Assembly (NCBI RefSeq): GCF_003711395.1
Contig: NZ_PJRJ01000004.1
Coordinates: 62,001-126,000 of the forward strand
Reading direction: 5' to 3'
Origin: Acinetobacter sp. B51(2017)
GTDB lineage: Bacteria; Pseudomonadota; Gammaproteobacteria; Pseudomonadales; Moraxellaceae
Length of the DNA: 64,000 nt
Each line of letters starts with the position of its first letter. Positions within the stretch are counted from its first letter, which is position 1. A program made the translations under genes and the position numbers. The notes below the pieces were generated by a model. It made no database searches. It saw nothing but the letters and a program-made list of their open reading frames with translations, and was not told the DNA's origin. Shown here one piece after another: positions 48,375 to 57,861 of the stretch.

Positions 48375-48698
48375 TTAGCCTTCGAAGTGACACACGTAAT
48401 CTAGAGGTTCACTGGTTTCGATTTTAAAACGGCTATTACCTGGCACATAGAAAGATTGACCAGCACGGAAGAGTTCGCTGTCGGCACTGTCAGCAATTTG
48501 TACACGGCATTCACCTGAGATAATTTCCATACGCTCAGGTGCATGGGTTTCAAATGTCAATGCCTGAGAAGTCGGCAGAATCACGCCTAAAGTTTTTTTA
48601 GTGCCATCAGCAAATTGTACCGTGTGACTCACACATAAACCGCCAAAGTAAACATTTGATTTTTTTACTACAGATACATGATCAAACTGCATCGACAT
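48375..48698 (-). CDS. ppnP: Pyrimidine/purine nucleoside phosphorylase PpnP
   Basis: PpnP (formerly YaiE, DUF1255) is a small cupin that splits nucleosides with phosphate. The 107-residue protein matches the family over its length: [50 protein letters not shown] and [25 protein letters not shown] lies seven to eight bases before the ATG at 48698; the frame is open to 48713 without support. It is single, with its own terminator. Confidence 0.9.
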   Translation of the reverse strand: MSMQFDHVSVVKKSNVYFGGLCVSHTVQFADGTKKTLGVILPTSQALTFETHAPERMEIISGECRVQIADSADSELFRAGQSFYVPGNSRFKIETSEPLDYVCHFEG

Positions 48699-48775
48699 GC
48701 TTTTTCTCCACAAATAGTATGTTGTAATATTCCAATCGCTGTAGTTTAAATCTGCGTCAACAACTAATCAATTGA

Positions 48776-50045
48776 TCAATAGGGTTGTAGACATATTTTC
48801 CACTGCCCTTGTTGTATATTCTGAGCGTAGTGTCTAGGTAAATGAATTTGGATTTTTTGATTTGCTAAAACCTGAGATTGATACTTACAAATTATTTGTT
48901 CCTGCTCATCTAACAGTTGCCAACTCAATTGTGCACCTTGTTCGTACTGGACAGGTACCTCAACACATGCTGCTGCGTAGTTACTTCCAACATGAAACGA
49001 GGATTCCATTTCATAAGGCATCTGATTTTCAGGAGTGACACAATCTATAGCATTCGGCTCATAGGCTTGCGAATCATGTGTCATTAAACTTTGTGCAATA
49101 GTTGGCCATAAGCAATGCCGCAAAAAATGTTGGTCAATAACACGAGCACTTAAATAATCGTCTGTCTTAACATAATTTTGTATTTTTTCTTGAATATCAT
49201 TAAATATGCCTACACAGCCACCCCACATCCCAGCCAATAACAACTCACTATGGCTATAACTGTCACGCATACAATGAAACCACCTGTCACTTTGTAGCCA
49301 TGTATTCACAGCTTCAGCTTCACGATATGACACTAAAGAATCTGCATCTCGAATAAGAAAAAATTGCACCTCTGGATCATCTATCACAGCAAAGCGCCAC
49401 ATTAAGCCAGAATAAGCCTGTTGTGCCATATTTACTTGAATCACTTGAGCACCTTGCTCTTTTAAACGCTGTTGAATTTCCAATGGAACACTATTGTCTA
49501 GATAATAACGACAAGTCCAAGCAGGATAAATTTTTTGAGCATACCTGAGGTTCAATAATGCAGTTTCACAATAACGTGGATCAGCACCAAATAACGAAAA
49601 AGCAATCACATTGCGTTGGGGCTGAGTTGGATCAAAAAGTGGGCGCGGCTTAGAGATTTTTGTTTTTGCAGCAGTGATTACTTGCTGTTTTTTTAAAGCA
49701 ACTGATAATGCACCATATTTTTGGCGTTCTGCCTTTAATCCTAAATGATGACACACCTCAGTCAGACCATCATAGAGATTAATGGCTTTGGATTGCTCAA
49801 CAAGAGGAATAGCTTGTTGATAATGCTGATAAGCCTAGACGCAACTCTAAATAAGCAAGATCAATTAATATGATTGGATGATCAGGCAAAAGCTGATGTG
49901 CAGCATTTAGCTTTTGGTAAGCTTGTTGATCATTTCCAAGTTGTCGTTGCTGTTTATATTCTTTATGTAATGCAGTTAAGCGTTGGTTTAATTGTTGTCT
50001 AGTTAATGTTTTTTTTCTTTGCGGCAAGGCTATTGTTGTTTTCAT
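48776..50045 (-). pseudogene. TPR/glycosyltransferase-like gene broken by a frameshift
   Basis: Two minus-strand frames make one gene: residues from 50045 to about 49836 (MKTTIALPQRKKTLT... with a TPR-like helix pair) continue in the next frame as AYQHYQQAIPLVEQSKAINL, running to 48776. Against the intact neighbour at 50077, about 14 bases are missing between LRL and AYQHY, which causes the shift. The downstream part is well preserved: GADPRYCETALLNLRYAQ, FFLIRDADSLVSYREAEAV with a DxD-type metal site, and GMWGG, the pattern of GT-A-like glycosyltransferases of polysaccharide loci. The ORF from 49756 starts with an internal ATG and lacks a ribosome site. The decay may be recent or a sequencing error. 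Confidence 0.75.
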
Positions 50046-50076
50046 GATGTCCCTTTCTCCCTTTATACAATATTGT

Positions 50077-51405
50077 TTAATAGGGTTGTAGGCATATTTT
50101 CCACTGCCCTGTTGTTAAAGATTCAGCATAAGGACGTGGCAAGTTCATACGAATTTTGCCTGCCTCTACTTTAGAATCATAAGCACAAATACTATTGAGC
50201 TGCTCATCGACTAAATGCCAGCGTACTTGTTTAGCATCAGGCTCATGCACTTTGACTTCGACTACAGGGGTTGCTAAATCTGCACCCACATAAAAATAGT
50301 GGGCTTTTTCATAATCACTTTTAGCGACATAGTCGGGAAATGCCACTGCATTACTGGCATATCCCTGTGAGTCATGCATTAATAAACTACGTGCAATGGT
50401 TGGCCACATTTGTCTTAAAAAATACCATTCTTGATCTTTCTTTTGCGTCTGCTGATGCAATTGCCAGTACTGCTGCAAAATACTTTCGATATGCTTAAAG
50501 GGCCCAAAACAGCCACCTAAATATGCACTTAATAACAGCTCTGTATGGGTGGCATAGTCGCGCATATGATGGAACCAATATTCACTATCTAACCAATCAT
50601 TGACCGCAGCGCGTTCACGGCGCGATAGCAAGGTATTTACATCACGAATTAAGAAGAATTTGACTTGACGATCACCCATGACTAAAAAGCGCCAAAACTC
50701 CATAGGATAATGCTGTTGGTTTTGCGGCACTTTTTTGACTTGCGCCCCAGCAATTTTTAAACGCAGTTGTACATCCATCGGCACGGCATCATTAATATAA
50801 AAACGACACGTCCATTCTGGAAAAATATCTTGCGCATAACGCACATTTAATATGGCACTTTCACAATAGCGCGGATCAGCACTATCTAAAGCAAAGCTAA
50901 TAATATTTTCTTCAGGCTCACTTGGATCAAATTCAGGTCGCTGTTTAGGAAAGGTCAAAATATGATTCTTTTCGACTTCGCGTTGCTTATGTAACAGTGC
51001 CAAAGCGCCATATTTTTGTCGCTCTGCATTTAATTCTAGCGCCAAACACACTTCAACCAAGCCATCATAGACATGGTAGCTCAGCTCACTGGCTGGCATC
51101 TCCAATACCTCTAAATAATGCTGATATGCCTCTTGATAGCGCTCTAAACGCAGCGCTGTAAATGCTAAATCCATTTTCGCAGTGGGATGCTTAGGTACTA
51201 AGGCCAGTACCTCTTTCACTGCTTGATGTGCAGTAAGATAATCCGATACTGCAATCGCATCACGAAAACGTATCGCCAACTGATCTAACTGTTGTTTTAG
51301 CGCAGTTTGATCTGGAATCGCAGCTACGCTTCCCGCTGCTGTCGCGTTGGGTTGTTGTTTTAATGTTGAATAGGGCGAACTGGAAAAACTTAATTGTATT
51401 TTCAT
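50077..51405 (-). CDS. TPR and glycosyltransferase-like protein, DxD motif lost
   Basis: The intact 442-residue paralogue has a disordered start (to about 35), TPR-like helices (about 40-130) with AVKEVLALVPKHPTAKMDLAF, and a C-terminal GT-A-like domain with SADPRYCESAILNVRYAQDI and an end segment NLPRPYAESLTTGQWKICLQPY (shown in the broken copy as LPRHYAQNIQQGQWKICLQPY). The metal site that reads RDADS in the broken copy reads RDVNT here, and GMWGG reads AYLGG, so catalysis may be lost. No signal peptide. It diverges from recN. Function and acceptor are unknown. Confidence 0.72.
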   Translation of the reverse strand: MKIQLSFSSSPYSTLKQQPNATAAGSVAAIPDQTALKQQLDQLAIRFRDAIAVSDYLTAHQAVKEVLALVPKHPTAKMDLAFTALRLERYQEAYQHYLEVLEMPASELSYHVYDGLVEVCLALELNAERQKYGALALLHKQREVEKNHILTFPKQRPEFDPSEPEENIISFALDSADPRYCESAILNVRYAQDIFPEWTCRFYINDAVPMDVQLRLKIAGAQVKKVPQNQQHYPMEFWRFLVMGDRQVKFFLIRDVNTLLSRRERAAVNDWLDSEYWFHHMRDYATHTELLLSAYLGGCFGPFKHIESILQQYWQLHQQTQKKDQEWYFLRQMWPTIARSLLMHDSQGYASNAVAFPDYVAKSDYEKAHYFYVGADLATPVVEVKVHEPDAKQVRWHLVDEQLNSICAYDSKVEAGKIRMNLPRPYAESLTTGQWKICLQPY

Positions 51406-51519
51406 ATTTAATTTAATATAGAATTGTTATGTTTTACGTCATCTTAGAATAAAAGTCTGGCGATGACAAAAGAAAGCTGACGATTTTTTATTCATTTTTT
51501 TTGCAGCCTGGATGGGTTT

Positions 51520-53181
51520 ATGCTGACACATTTAACTCTGATCAATTTTGCTTTAGCTGAACGCCTTGCCCTTGATGTTAACAGCGGTTTTAATGTGTTA
51601 ACAGGTGAAACCGGTGCTGGTAAATCCTTACTTTTAGATGCACTCTCTGCCTGTTTAGGCGAACGTACCGACACCAACTATGTACGTTTTGGCTGTGATA
51701 AAGCTGATGTCACGGCGGTGTTTAGTTATAAAGACCATAGCCCCGAAGCAAAATGGTTACAACAACAAGAACTTGATGATGACTCAGGCGAAATCCATTT
51801 ACGCCGAGTGATTTTTGCTACAGGTCGTTCTAAAGCATGGATTAATGGTCGTCCTAGCAGCTTAACTGAACTCAGAGAATTGGGGCGCTTATTGGTACAA
51901 CTGTATAGCCAGCACAGTCAGCAACAACTCCTTGAGCAACCTTATCCTAAACGTTGGTTAGATCGTTATAGTCAGTTACAACAACCTGCCCAAACCGTAC
52001 GTGAAGCCTATCAAACTTGGCAACACACCATTCGTCAGCATCAAGCTGCATTGGATGCCCAAGCCACCCGCCAACAACGTATGGCAACTTTGGAGTTACA
52101 ACTTGAAGAACTCGAAGATGTGGTACAGCTTGATTATCAAGACATCGAACAAGAGTTTGATCGCTTAAGTCACCATGAAAGCATCATGCAAGATTGCGGT
52201 TATGCCTTAACTGCCTTAGATGATGCCGAGCAAAACTTAAACCAAGAATTGTCGAGCATCATTCGCCGTTTAGAAGATCATGCAGGACGTAGCGAACAAT
52301 TGGGTAATATTTATAACTCTTTACTCAATGCGCAAAGTGAACTGGATGATGCCACCAGTAGTATTCGTCAATTTATTGATCGTCAAAGCTTTGACCCAGA
52401 ACGCATGGAAGAGCTAAACAGCCACATGGAACTGTTCCATCGTTTGGCGCGTAAATACCGTAGCCAACCTGAAGAATTAAAACAAGAATATGAAAACTGG
52501 CAAGCAGAGCTCGAGCAGCTACAACAGCTTGAAGATCCAGAAACCTTAGCCGAGCAAGTTGCTTTGGCTGAACAAGATTTTATGCAACATGCCCAAGCCC
52601 TAGACCAATTACGCCGTACAGCAGCCGTACCTTTGGCGCTTAAACTCACTGAACAAGTCAAGCAATTGGCGCTACCTGAAGCACATTTTGAATTTAAGTT
52701 TGAGCCTTTAGAGCAACCCAATGCTGAAGGTTTAAGTTTGGTGCAATTACTGTTTACAGCCAACAAAGGTATGCCAGCACAGCCATTGGCCAAAGTGGCC
52801 TCTGGTGGTGAATTGTCACGTATCGCATTGGTGATGCAAGTGATGAATGCTGAGAAAACCGATGCCGAGATTTTAGTATTTGACGAAATTGACGTCGGGA
52901 TTAGTGGCGGTACCGCGGAAATCGTTGGGCGTTTACTGGCAGACTTGGCACAACATGTGCAAATTTTATGTATCACGCATCAAGCACAGGTCGCAGCCCA
53001 ATCTGATCAGCACTTATTGGTGCAAAAACAACAAACTGATCCAGCCAGTAGTACCATTTTTGAGCTGAATGAAGAAGATCGTATTTTAGAATTGGCACGT
53101 ATGACAGGCGGTGTTGAAATTAATCAAACCACATTGCAGCATGCCAAACAGCTACGTCAGCTCAAATTCCAACAGCTGTAA
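51520..53181 (+). CDS. recN: DNA repair protein RecN
   Basis: RecN is an SMC-like ATPase that joins DNA ends during double-strand break repair. The 553-residue protein has Walker A LTGETGAGKSLLLDALS near 28-44, a long coiled coil (about 150-370), the signature VASGGELSRIALVMQ, Walker B ILVFDEIDVGISGGTAE and the H-loop CITHQAQVAAQS. GGATGGG lies just before the ATG. No LexA-type box is visible upstream, as expected for a genus lacking LexA. Confidence 0.96.
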   Translation: MLTHLTLINFALAERLALDVNSGFNVLTGETGAGKSLLLDALSACLGERTDTNYVRFGCDKADVTAVFSYKDHSPEAKWLQQQELDDDSGEIHLRRVIFATGRSKAWINGRPSSLTELRELGRLLVQLYSQHSQQQLLEQPYPKRWLDRYSQLQQPAQTVREAYQTWQHTIRQHQAALDAQATRQQRMATLELQLEELEDVVQLDYQDIEQEFDRLSHHESIMQDCGYALTALDDAEQNLNQELSSIIRRLEDHAGRSEQLGNIYNSLLNAQSELDDATSSIRQFIDRQSFDPERMEELNSHMELFHRLARKYRSQPEELKQEYENWQAELEQLQQLEDPETLAEQVALAEQDFMQHAQALDQLRRTAAVPLALKLTEQVKQLALPEAHFEFKFEPLEQPNAEGLSLVQLLFTANKGMPAQPLAKVASGGELSRIALVMQVMNAEKTDAEILVFDEIDVGISGGTAEIVGRLLADLAQHVQILCITHQAQVAAQSDQHLLVQKQQTDPASSTIFELNEEDRILELARMTGGVEINQTTLQHAKQLRQLKFQQL

Positions 53182-53268
53182 TGTAAATACACAAAAAGAC
53201 ATTGGTTTATTGGTCGGACTCTAGTAATTTGAATAGATGTACTCACGCAAAAAAGGAGATTTGCCGCA

Positions 53269-53826
53269 TTGCCAAATAAACAATATTTGACGCACCGTTG
53301 CCTTATTGCCCCACCGGATTTGGCGGATGACTTTTTTGCAAATACCGTCATTTATCTGGCACGGCATGATGCAGATGGTGCTCAAGGCATTATCATTAAC
53401 CGCCCATCTGGTATTCAGGTGAAAGAGTTACTCAATGACCTTGAAATCACTGCCGACCATGTGCATCCACATGAAGTCTTACAAGGTGGCCCCCTACGCC
53501 CTGAAGCAGGTTTTGTCTTGCATACAGGTCAGCCGACTTGGCATTCTTCGGTGGCGGTTGGTGAAAACGTGTGTATTACCACCTCCAAAGATATTTTGGA
53601 TGCGATTGCGCACAACCAAGGTGTAGGCAATTATCAAATTGCACTTGGTTATGCCAGTTGGGATAAAAATCAGCTTGAACAAGAACTTGCCCGCGGTGAG
53701 TGGTTGGTCTGCGATGCTGATATGGATTTAATTTTTAATTTACCTTATGCCGAGCGCTGGGACGCTGCCTATAAAAAAATGGGCCTCGACCGCACTTGGT
53801 TATCTTCTGAGATTGGACATGCCTGA
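53269..53826 (+). CDS. UPF0301 protein, YqgE/AlgH family
   Basis: The 185-residue protein belongs to the YqgE/AlgH family of unknown biochemical role. It shows [51 protein letters not shown] and [17 protein letters not shown]. Start is TTG with GGAG ten bases upstream, and no ATG is available near. It overlaps ruvX by eight bases, the common yqgE-yqgF pairing. Confidence 0.92.
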   Translation: MPNKQYLTHRCLIAPPDLADDFFANTVIYLARHDADGAQGIIINRPSGIQVKELLNDLEITADHVHPHEVLQGGPLRPEAGFVLHTGQPTWHSSVAVGENVCITTSKDILDAIAHNQGVGNYQIALGYASWDKNQLEQELARGEWLVCDADMDLIFNLPYAERWDAAYKKMGLDRTWLSSEIGHA

Positions 53827-54262
53827 TTTAAACCAACCCCATATGCTAATGGCTTTTGACTTTGGCACACAAAAAATGGGCATGGCCGTAGGTCAATCCT
53901 TGATTCATAGTGCGAATCCCCTCGCCTTGTTTCCAATGCGCGATGGGATTCCTGATTGGGACAATCTGCTTAAAATCGTCAAGCAATATCAACCCACCCT
54001 TTTTTTAGTGGGTTTACCCCTAAATATGGATGACAGCGAATCTGAGCTTTCTGCTCGGGCGCGTAAATTTGCCCGTCGCCTACGTCATCAAACCAACATT
54101 GAAACCTTAATGGTCGATGAACGCTTAACCACGCGTGAAGCACGCGATGAACTTATATCCTATCAAGCTAAAGGTCGTGGTAAAAATATTGCTGCTGACA
54201 GTATGGCTGCGGCTTTATTTATTGAAAGTTGGTATCGTGATCCGCAAGGTGTAAAGCCTTAA
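53819..54262 (+). CDS. ruvX: Holliday junction resolvase-like / pre-16S rRNA nuclease RuvX (YqgF)
   Basis: YqgF is an RNase H-fold nuclease implicated in 16S rRNA 5' processing. The 147-residue protein shows [15 protein letters not shown] with the catalytic Asp, [31 protein letters not shown] and the late Asp in [14 protein letters not shown] start at the ATG at 53819, inside the end of yqgE; the frame is open further up, but homology begins at about MAFDFG. Confidence 0.92.
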   Translation: MPDLNQPHMLMAFDFGTQKMGMAVGQSLIHSANPLALFPMRDGIPDWDNLLKIVKQYQPTLFLVGLPLNMDDSESELSARARKFARRLRHQTNIETLMVDERLTTREARDELISYQAKGRGKNIAADSMAAALFIESWYRDPQGVKP

Positions 54263-54268
54263 TCTTAC

Positions 54269-54292
54269 AAGCACCGTTAAGGTGCTTTTTTA
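54269..54292 (+). terminator. Terminator after ruvX
   Basis: The perfect stem AAGCACC/GGTGCTT with a GTTAA loop is followed by TTTTTATT. Confidence 0.9.
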
Positions 54293-54505
54293 TTGCTGTT
54301 TTAAGCAGCAAAACGTACTAATGAGATATAAAACCACGCCAGCTGGCATTTTTACAACTTGAATCTCTTATATAAAGAATCAACTCTAAAACTCGCCAGC
54401 AATCTTCATACAAATCATGCTGCTTTATTATATATTTTTCTAAATTGTATTGATTTGCGTATATAGCCCAAAAAGCTTTGCCTGCGGGTATCATTTTTGT
54501 TGTAA

Positions 54506-54522
54506 AGTAATCGAGAATTACT
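54506..54522. promoter_or_regulatory. Inverted repeat upstream of the IclR-type gene
   Basis: The sequence AGTAAT-N5-ATTACT lies 35 bases before the start of the regulator gene. It may be an operator for autoregulation; this is inference from position. Confidence 0.35.
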
Positions 54523-54556
54523 ATTGATTAAACATTTTTTGAGTACGCAGGTAATT

Positions 54557-55327
54557 ATGGCGCTTTCTAGTTTTGGTAAAATTCTGACTGTTTTAGACCT
54601 TTTTTCGGTATCTCGTCCGGTGATTAATGTCGATACGATCAGTGCAGAGCTTGGCCTATCTAAACCCACCAGCTACCGCTATTTAAAAGAATTGGTTTCT
54701 GCCGAATTACTACAGCGTTTAAGCGGTACTTCGGGTGATTACACCTTAGGCTCTAAAATTGCTGTGCTGGATTATATTTCTAGAACCACTGACCCTTTAG
54801 TACAAATTAGCATTCCATTTATTAAAGATATTGTCGAACGCACCGAGTTTTCATGTTTACTGACGCATTTAAACTATGATTCATGTATTGATCTACATGA
54901 TGAAGTATTTAAAAACATGAGCTTATTGTCTTATGGACGAGGTTGCCCACGTCCTGTCTATGTAGGTTCTTCACCTAAAGCTATCATTTCACATTTGCCT
55001 AAACAGCAAATTTTAGACTATTACCAACGCTTTTCTGCTCAACTGGCCGAAGTTCACTTTGCCCATAGTGAAGAAGAATTTTTAAGCTTAATGAAAAAAA
55101 TTAAAAAACAGGGTTATTACTTTTCTAATGGTGAACTTGATCCCAATATTGCTGGTGTGTCAGTACCTGTAAAATTCTCGAGTAAAGAACCCCCGCTGGC
55201 TTTGACCTTGCTTGCGTCTAAGAATCGTTTTGAATTTGTAAATTTACAGAAATTAATCGAGATTTTACAAGAGAATGCCGCTTTAATTGAAAAGAAATTT
55301 ATGGCGCTTGAACAAGAAAAGTCTTGA
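54557..55327 (+). CDS. IclR-family transcriptional regulator
   Basis: The 256-residue protein has an N-terminal winged helix-turn-helix (about 1-65; VDTISAELGLSKPTSYRYLKEL) and a C-terminal IclR effector domain with IPFIKDIVERTEFSCLLTHL and NIAGVSVPVKF. Such regulators respond to small aromatic or central metabolites. CAGG lies five bases before the ATG at 54557; the frame is open to 54524. It stands alone between two terminators and no catabolic genes adjoin, so the target is unknown. Confidence 0.88.
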   Translation: MALSSFGKILTVLDLFSVSRPVINVDTISAELGLSKPTSYRYLKELVSAELLQRLSGTSGDYTLGSKIAVLDYISRTTDPLVQISIPFIKDIVERTEFSCLLTHLNYDSCIDLHDEVFKNMSLLSYGRGCPRPVYVGSSPKAIISHLPKQQILDYYQRFSAQLAEVHFAHSEEEFLSLMKKIKKQGYYFSNGELDPNIAGVSVPVKFSSKEPPLALTLLASKNRFEFVNLQKLIEILQENAALIEKKFMALEQEKS

Positions 55328-55341
55328 GCACTTTATACTCC

Positions 55342-55368
55342 GCCCATGTTTAACATGGGCTTTTTTTT
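55342..55368 (+). terminator. Terminator after the IclR-type gene
   Basis: The stem GCCCATG/CATGGGC around TTTAA is followed by eight Ts. Confidence 0.93.
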
Positions 55369-55446
55369 GACAATTTTTCCACAGTTTAAGTAGCCAATCT
55401 CGCTACACTCAAATGACCTGATAACTATAAAGCGAAAGCGACCGTT

Positions 55447-57249
55447 ATGAATTTATGGCAACTGTTTCAAAAATTACGTCCCTTTGTACAGCCCTATAAA
55501 TTATTGGTTATTGCCACTTTAGCTTTAACTTTTGTAGGTGCATTTACCGCACAGGTCAATGCCTTGACCTTACAATATGCCGTCGATCAAATTAATGCTT
55601 TGCTAGAACAAGGTCTTGGCTTAGATGCCGGTTGGCATATTTTAATTACCATTTCTATCATTTTACTCAGCAAAGAAATCATTAATGCTTTTGTGCAATT
55701 TGGGCAAAAATTTTATGGCGAAAAACTCAGAATCTTTGTTTCACAAGATTTAGCCCAAGGCATTATCGAGAAGTTTTTGACCTATCGTTTGGCTTTTTTT
55801 AACCAAGACAATAACCAAGCAGGCAAACTACAAACCCGTATTGACCGTGGTATTGGTTCACTGACCCGCTTAGTACAAATCTTTTTTATTGATATTTTAC
55901 CGCTGTTTACCAGCGCCATTGTGGCACTCGGTTTAATGTACTATGCCAATTTTTATGTGGGACTGGTCGCAACCGCGATTGTGCCAATTTATTTTTGGCT
56001 GACCTATAAACAGGCACAAAAGTTAGGCAGTTGGCGACGTAATTTACGTGATGGTCGTGAGAAAAAAAGCCAAGGCATTTTAAGCATTATTAACTCGATT
56101 ACCGTGATTAAATCTTTTAATCGCGAACAAATTGAAGCGGAAAAACAGCTGAGTTTACAACGTGATTTAACCCAAAATCAGATGCATACTCGGCAAACCA
56201 GTTTTATTTTTGATGGTTTAAAAACCTTTATTGAGCAAATTGGCATTGTCCTGATCATTATTTTAACCGCGTATTTCGTCCTCGATGGGCAAATGAGTAT
56301 TGGCATGATTATGTATCATGTGTTGCTCTTTAATAACGTTTCAGCCCCAATTCGCTCGCTGCATCGCATTTATGATGAAGTCAATGATGCCATGATTTAC
56401 TCGGAAAGCTTCTTTAAAATTTTAGAAGCGGATCATGAGATTGAGGCTAGTGGCGCACAAAAACCACAGATTCATGGTGAGTTTAAACTTAGTAACGTCA
56501 ATTTCTTCTACCCCAATGGTCACCATGCCTTAAAAGACATTTCGATGACCATTCAGCCCAACAAAATTACCGCTTTGGTGGGTTTATCTGGCGCAGGGAA
56601 ATCAACCTTAATTAGCTTGCTGGATAAATTTTATCTGCCTAACGACGGCAGTATTCGCCTAGATGGTGTGGACTTAAACGATGTAGATACCCAATATTTA
56701 CGTGATCAAATTGGTTTAGTGCTACAAAAAAACCATATTTTCCAAGGCTCTATTTTTGAAAATATCCGTTACGGTAAAATGAATGCCACAGATGAAGAAG
56801 TCTATTTGGCAGCAGAAAAAGCCTCAATCCATAGTCAAATTTTACAATTACCTGAGGGCTATGACAGTGACGCGTTAATGCTTTCTGGTGGTCAACAGCA
56901 GCGCATTGCCATTGCACGCATGTTTTTAAAAAATCCACCGATTATTTTTTTAGATGAACCCACCGCAAGCCTTGACGCGATTGCCACAGAACAAATTAAG
57001 CAGAGCCTAGATGAGATCAAACAAGATCGGACTGTGATTATTATTTCACATAGTTTGTCGCAAATTATTGATGCCGATTATACCTATGTCATGCAAGAAG
57101 GTCGGATTGCTGAACACGGCGAACATGACCATTTGTACCATCAAGATGGGGTTTATAAAGAGATTTTTAATGCCATGGCCAAGAGTTTAAATATCGAAAA
57201 AATCGCCAAAACCTTTGAAGATGATAGCGAAGAAGAAACCCATAGCTAA
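55447..57249 (+). CDS. ABC transporter, fused permease/ATP-binding (exporter type)
   Basis: The 600-residue half-transporter has six membrane helices (about 18-310) and a nucleotide-binding domain with Walker A LVGLSGAGKSTLISLL, the signature LSGGQQQRIAIARMF, Walker B IIFLDEPTASLD and the H-loop IIISHSLSQI. It would act as a dimer in the inner membrane exporting lipid or drug-like substrates. The 3' end overlaps the convergent alkB-like gene by four bases, with no terminator between. Substrate unknown. Confidence 0.9.
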   Translation: MNLWQLFQKLRPFVQPYKLLVIATLALTFVGAFTAQVNALTLQYAVDQINALLEQGLGLDAGWHILITISIILLSKEIINAFVQFGQKFYGEKLRIFVSQDLAQGIIEKFLTYRLAFFNQDNNQAGKLQTRIDRGIGSLTRLVQIFFIDILPLFTSAIVALGLMYYANFYVGLVATAIVPIYFWLTYKQAQKLGSWRRNLRDGREKKSQGILSIINSITVIKSFNREQIEAEKQLSLQRDLTQNQMHTRQTSFIFDGLKTFIEQIGIVLIIILTAYFVLDGQMSIGMIMYHVLLFNNVSAPIRSLHRIYDEVNDAMIYSESFFKILEADHEIEASGAQKPQIHGEFKLSNVNFFYPNGHHALKDISMTIQPNKITALVGLSGAGKSTLISLLDKFYLPNDGSIRLDGVDLNDVDTQYLRDQIGLVLQKNHIFQGSIFENIRYGKMNATDEEVYLAAEKASIHSQILQLPEGYDSDALMLSGGQQQRIAIARMFLKNPPIIFLDEPTASLDAIATEQIKQSLDEIKQDRTVIIISHSLSQIIDADYTYVMQEGRIAEHGEHDHLYHQDGVYKEIFNAMAKSLNIEKIAKTFEDDSEEETHS

Positions 57250-57830
57250 AGCACAAATTGCCGAAAGGTCAGGTTAATGCGTGGTTCATGCACACGTAGC
57301 ATTTTAGGAATTTGATGTTGCCAATGTTGCTGCGTTGTACCGCGCATCACAATTAACTGACCGCTATTTAACGCTAAACTGACTTTTTCTTGGCTCTGTT
57401 TATGGCGCAAATAAAATTTACGACTCGCTCCAAAACTCAAAGACGCAATTGTGGTTTCTGAGGCCAGCGACATATCATCATCGCTATGCCAACCCATACC
57501 TTCATTACCTGAGGGATAAAAATTGGCTAAACAGGAATTAAATTGGCTTTGGGTTAACTGCTCAATATAGTGTTTGAGTTGCAACATTGCATCGGACCAC
57601 GGTAGCGCAATCCGCTCGATCCCTGAATATTGATAGTTCTGCCCTGCATCGCCATACCACACCACTAAGCGTTTAAGGACATGATGCTTGCCATAAATGC
57701 GCACTTCATCGGCTTGCCAAGGCAATTGATGCTGTAAATAGGCAAACCAATCGGCTGCATCTTGTTGGCTAAAGATAGTGCCGTAATCTTCGACAATACC
57801 GTCATAGGGTAAATAATTTTTCAAGGTCAT
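57246..57830 (-). CDS. alkB: AlkB-like Fe(II)/2-oxoglutarate-dependent dioxygenase
   Basis: AlkB-type enzymes remove methyl groups from N1-methyladenine and N3-methylcytosine. The 194-residue protein shows the NFYPSGNEGMGWHSDDD iron-binding HxD motif, SFGASRKFYLRH and the 2-oxoglutarate arginines in RINLTFR. It resembles the shorter ALKBH2-like bacterial group more than E. coli AlkB. The ATG at 57830 has GAGGGG upstream, which is also part of the terminator of pgsA. Repair of RNA or other substrates cannot be excluded. Confidence 0.85.
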   Translation of the reverse strand: MTLKNYLPYDGIVEDYGTIFSQQDAADWFAYLQHQLPWQADEVRIYGKHHVLKRLVVWYGDAGQNYQYSGIERIALPWSDAMLQLKHYIEQLTQSQFNSCLANFYPSGNEGMGWHSDDDMSLASETTIASLSFGASRKFYLRHKQSQEKVSLALNSGQLIVMRGTTQQHWQHQIPKMLRVHEPRINLTFRQFVL

Positions 57831-57832
57831 CA

Positions 57833-57858
57833 AAAAAGCCCCTCAAGGAGGAGCTTTT
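57833..57858 (-). terminator. Terminator of pgsA, overlapping the alkB-like ribosome site
   Basis: Arms at 57834-57844 and 57848-57858 pair with one G-U, and a T-run follows on the minus strand. The GAGGGG of one arm is the likely ribosome site of the next gene. Confidence 0.75.
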
Positions 57859-57861
57859 ATT

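Noticed and set aside
51406..51519. LexA/SOS box upstream of recN
   Set aside because: No CTGT-N8-ACAG palindrome is present in the gap.
52383..52976. Minus-strand frame of 197 codons inside recN
   Set aside because: It is antisense to the recN coiled coil and ATPase motifs, rich in Ser and Cys, and has no recognisable domain.
54415..54669. Minus-strand frame of 84 codons across the IclR start
   Set aside because: It overlaps the helix-turn-helix coding region, and no ribosome site or homology is visible.
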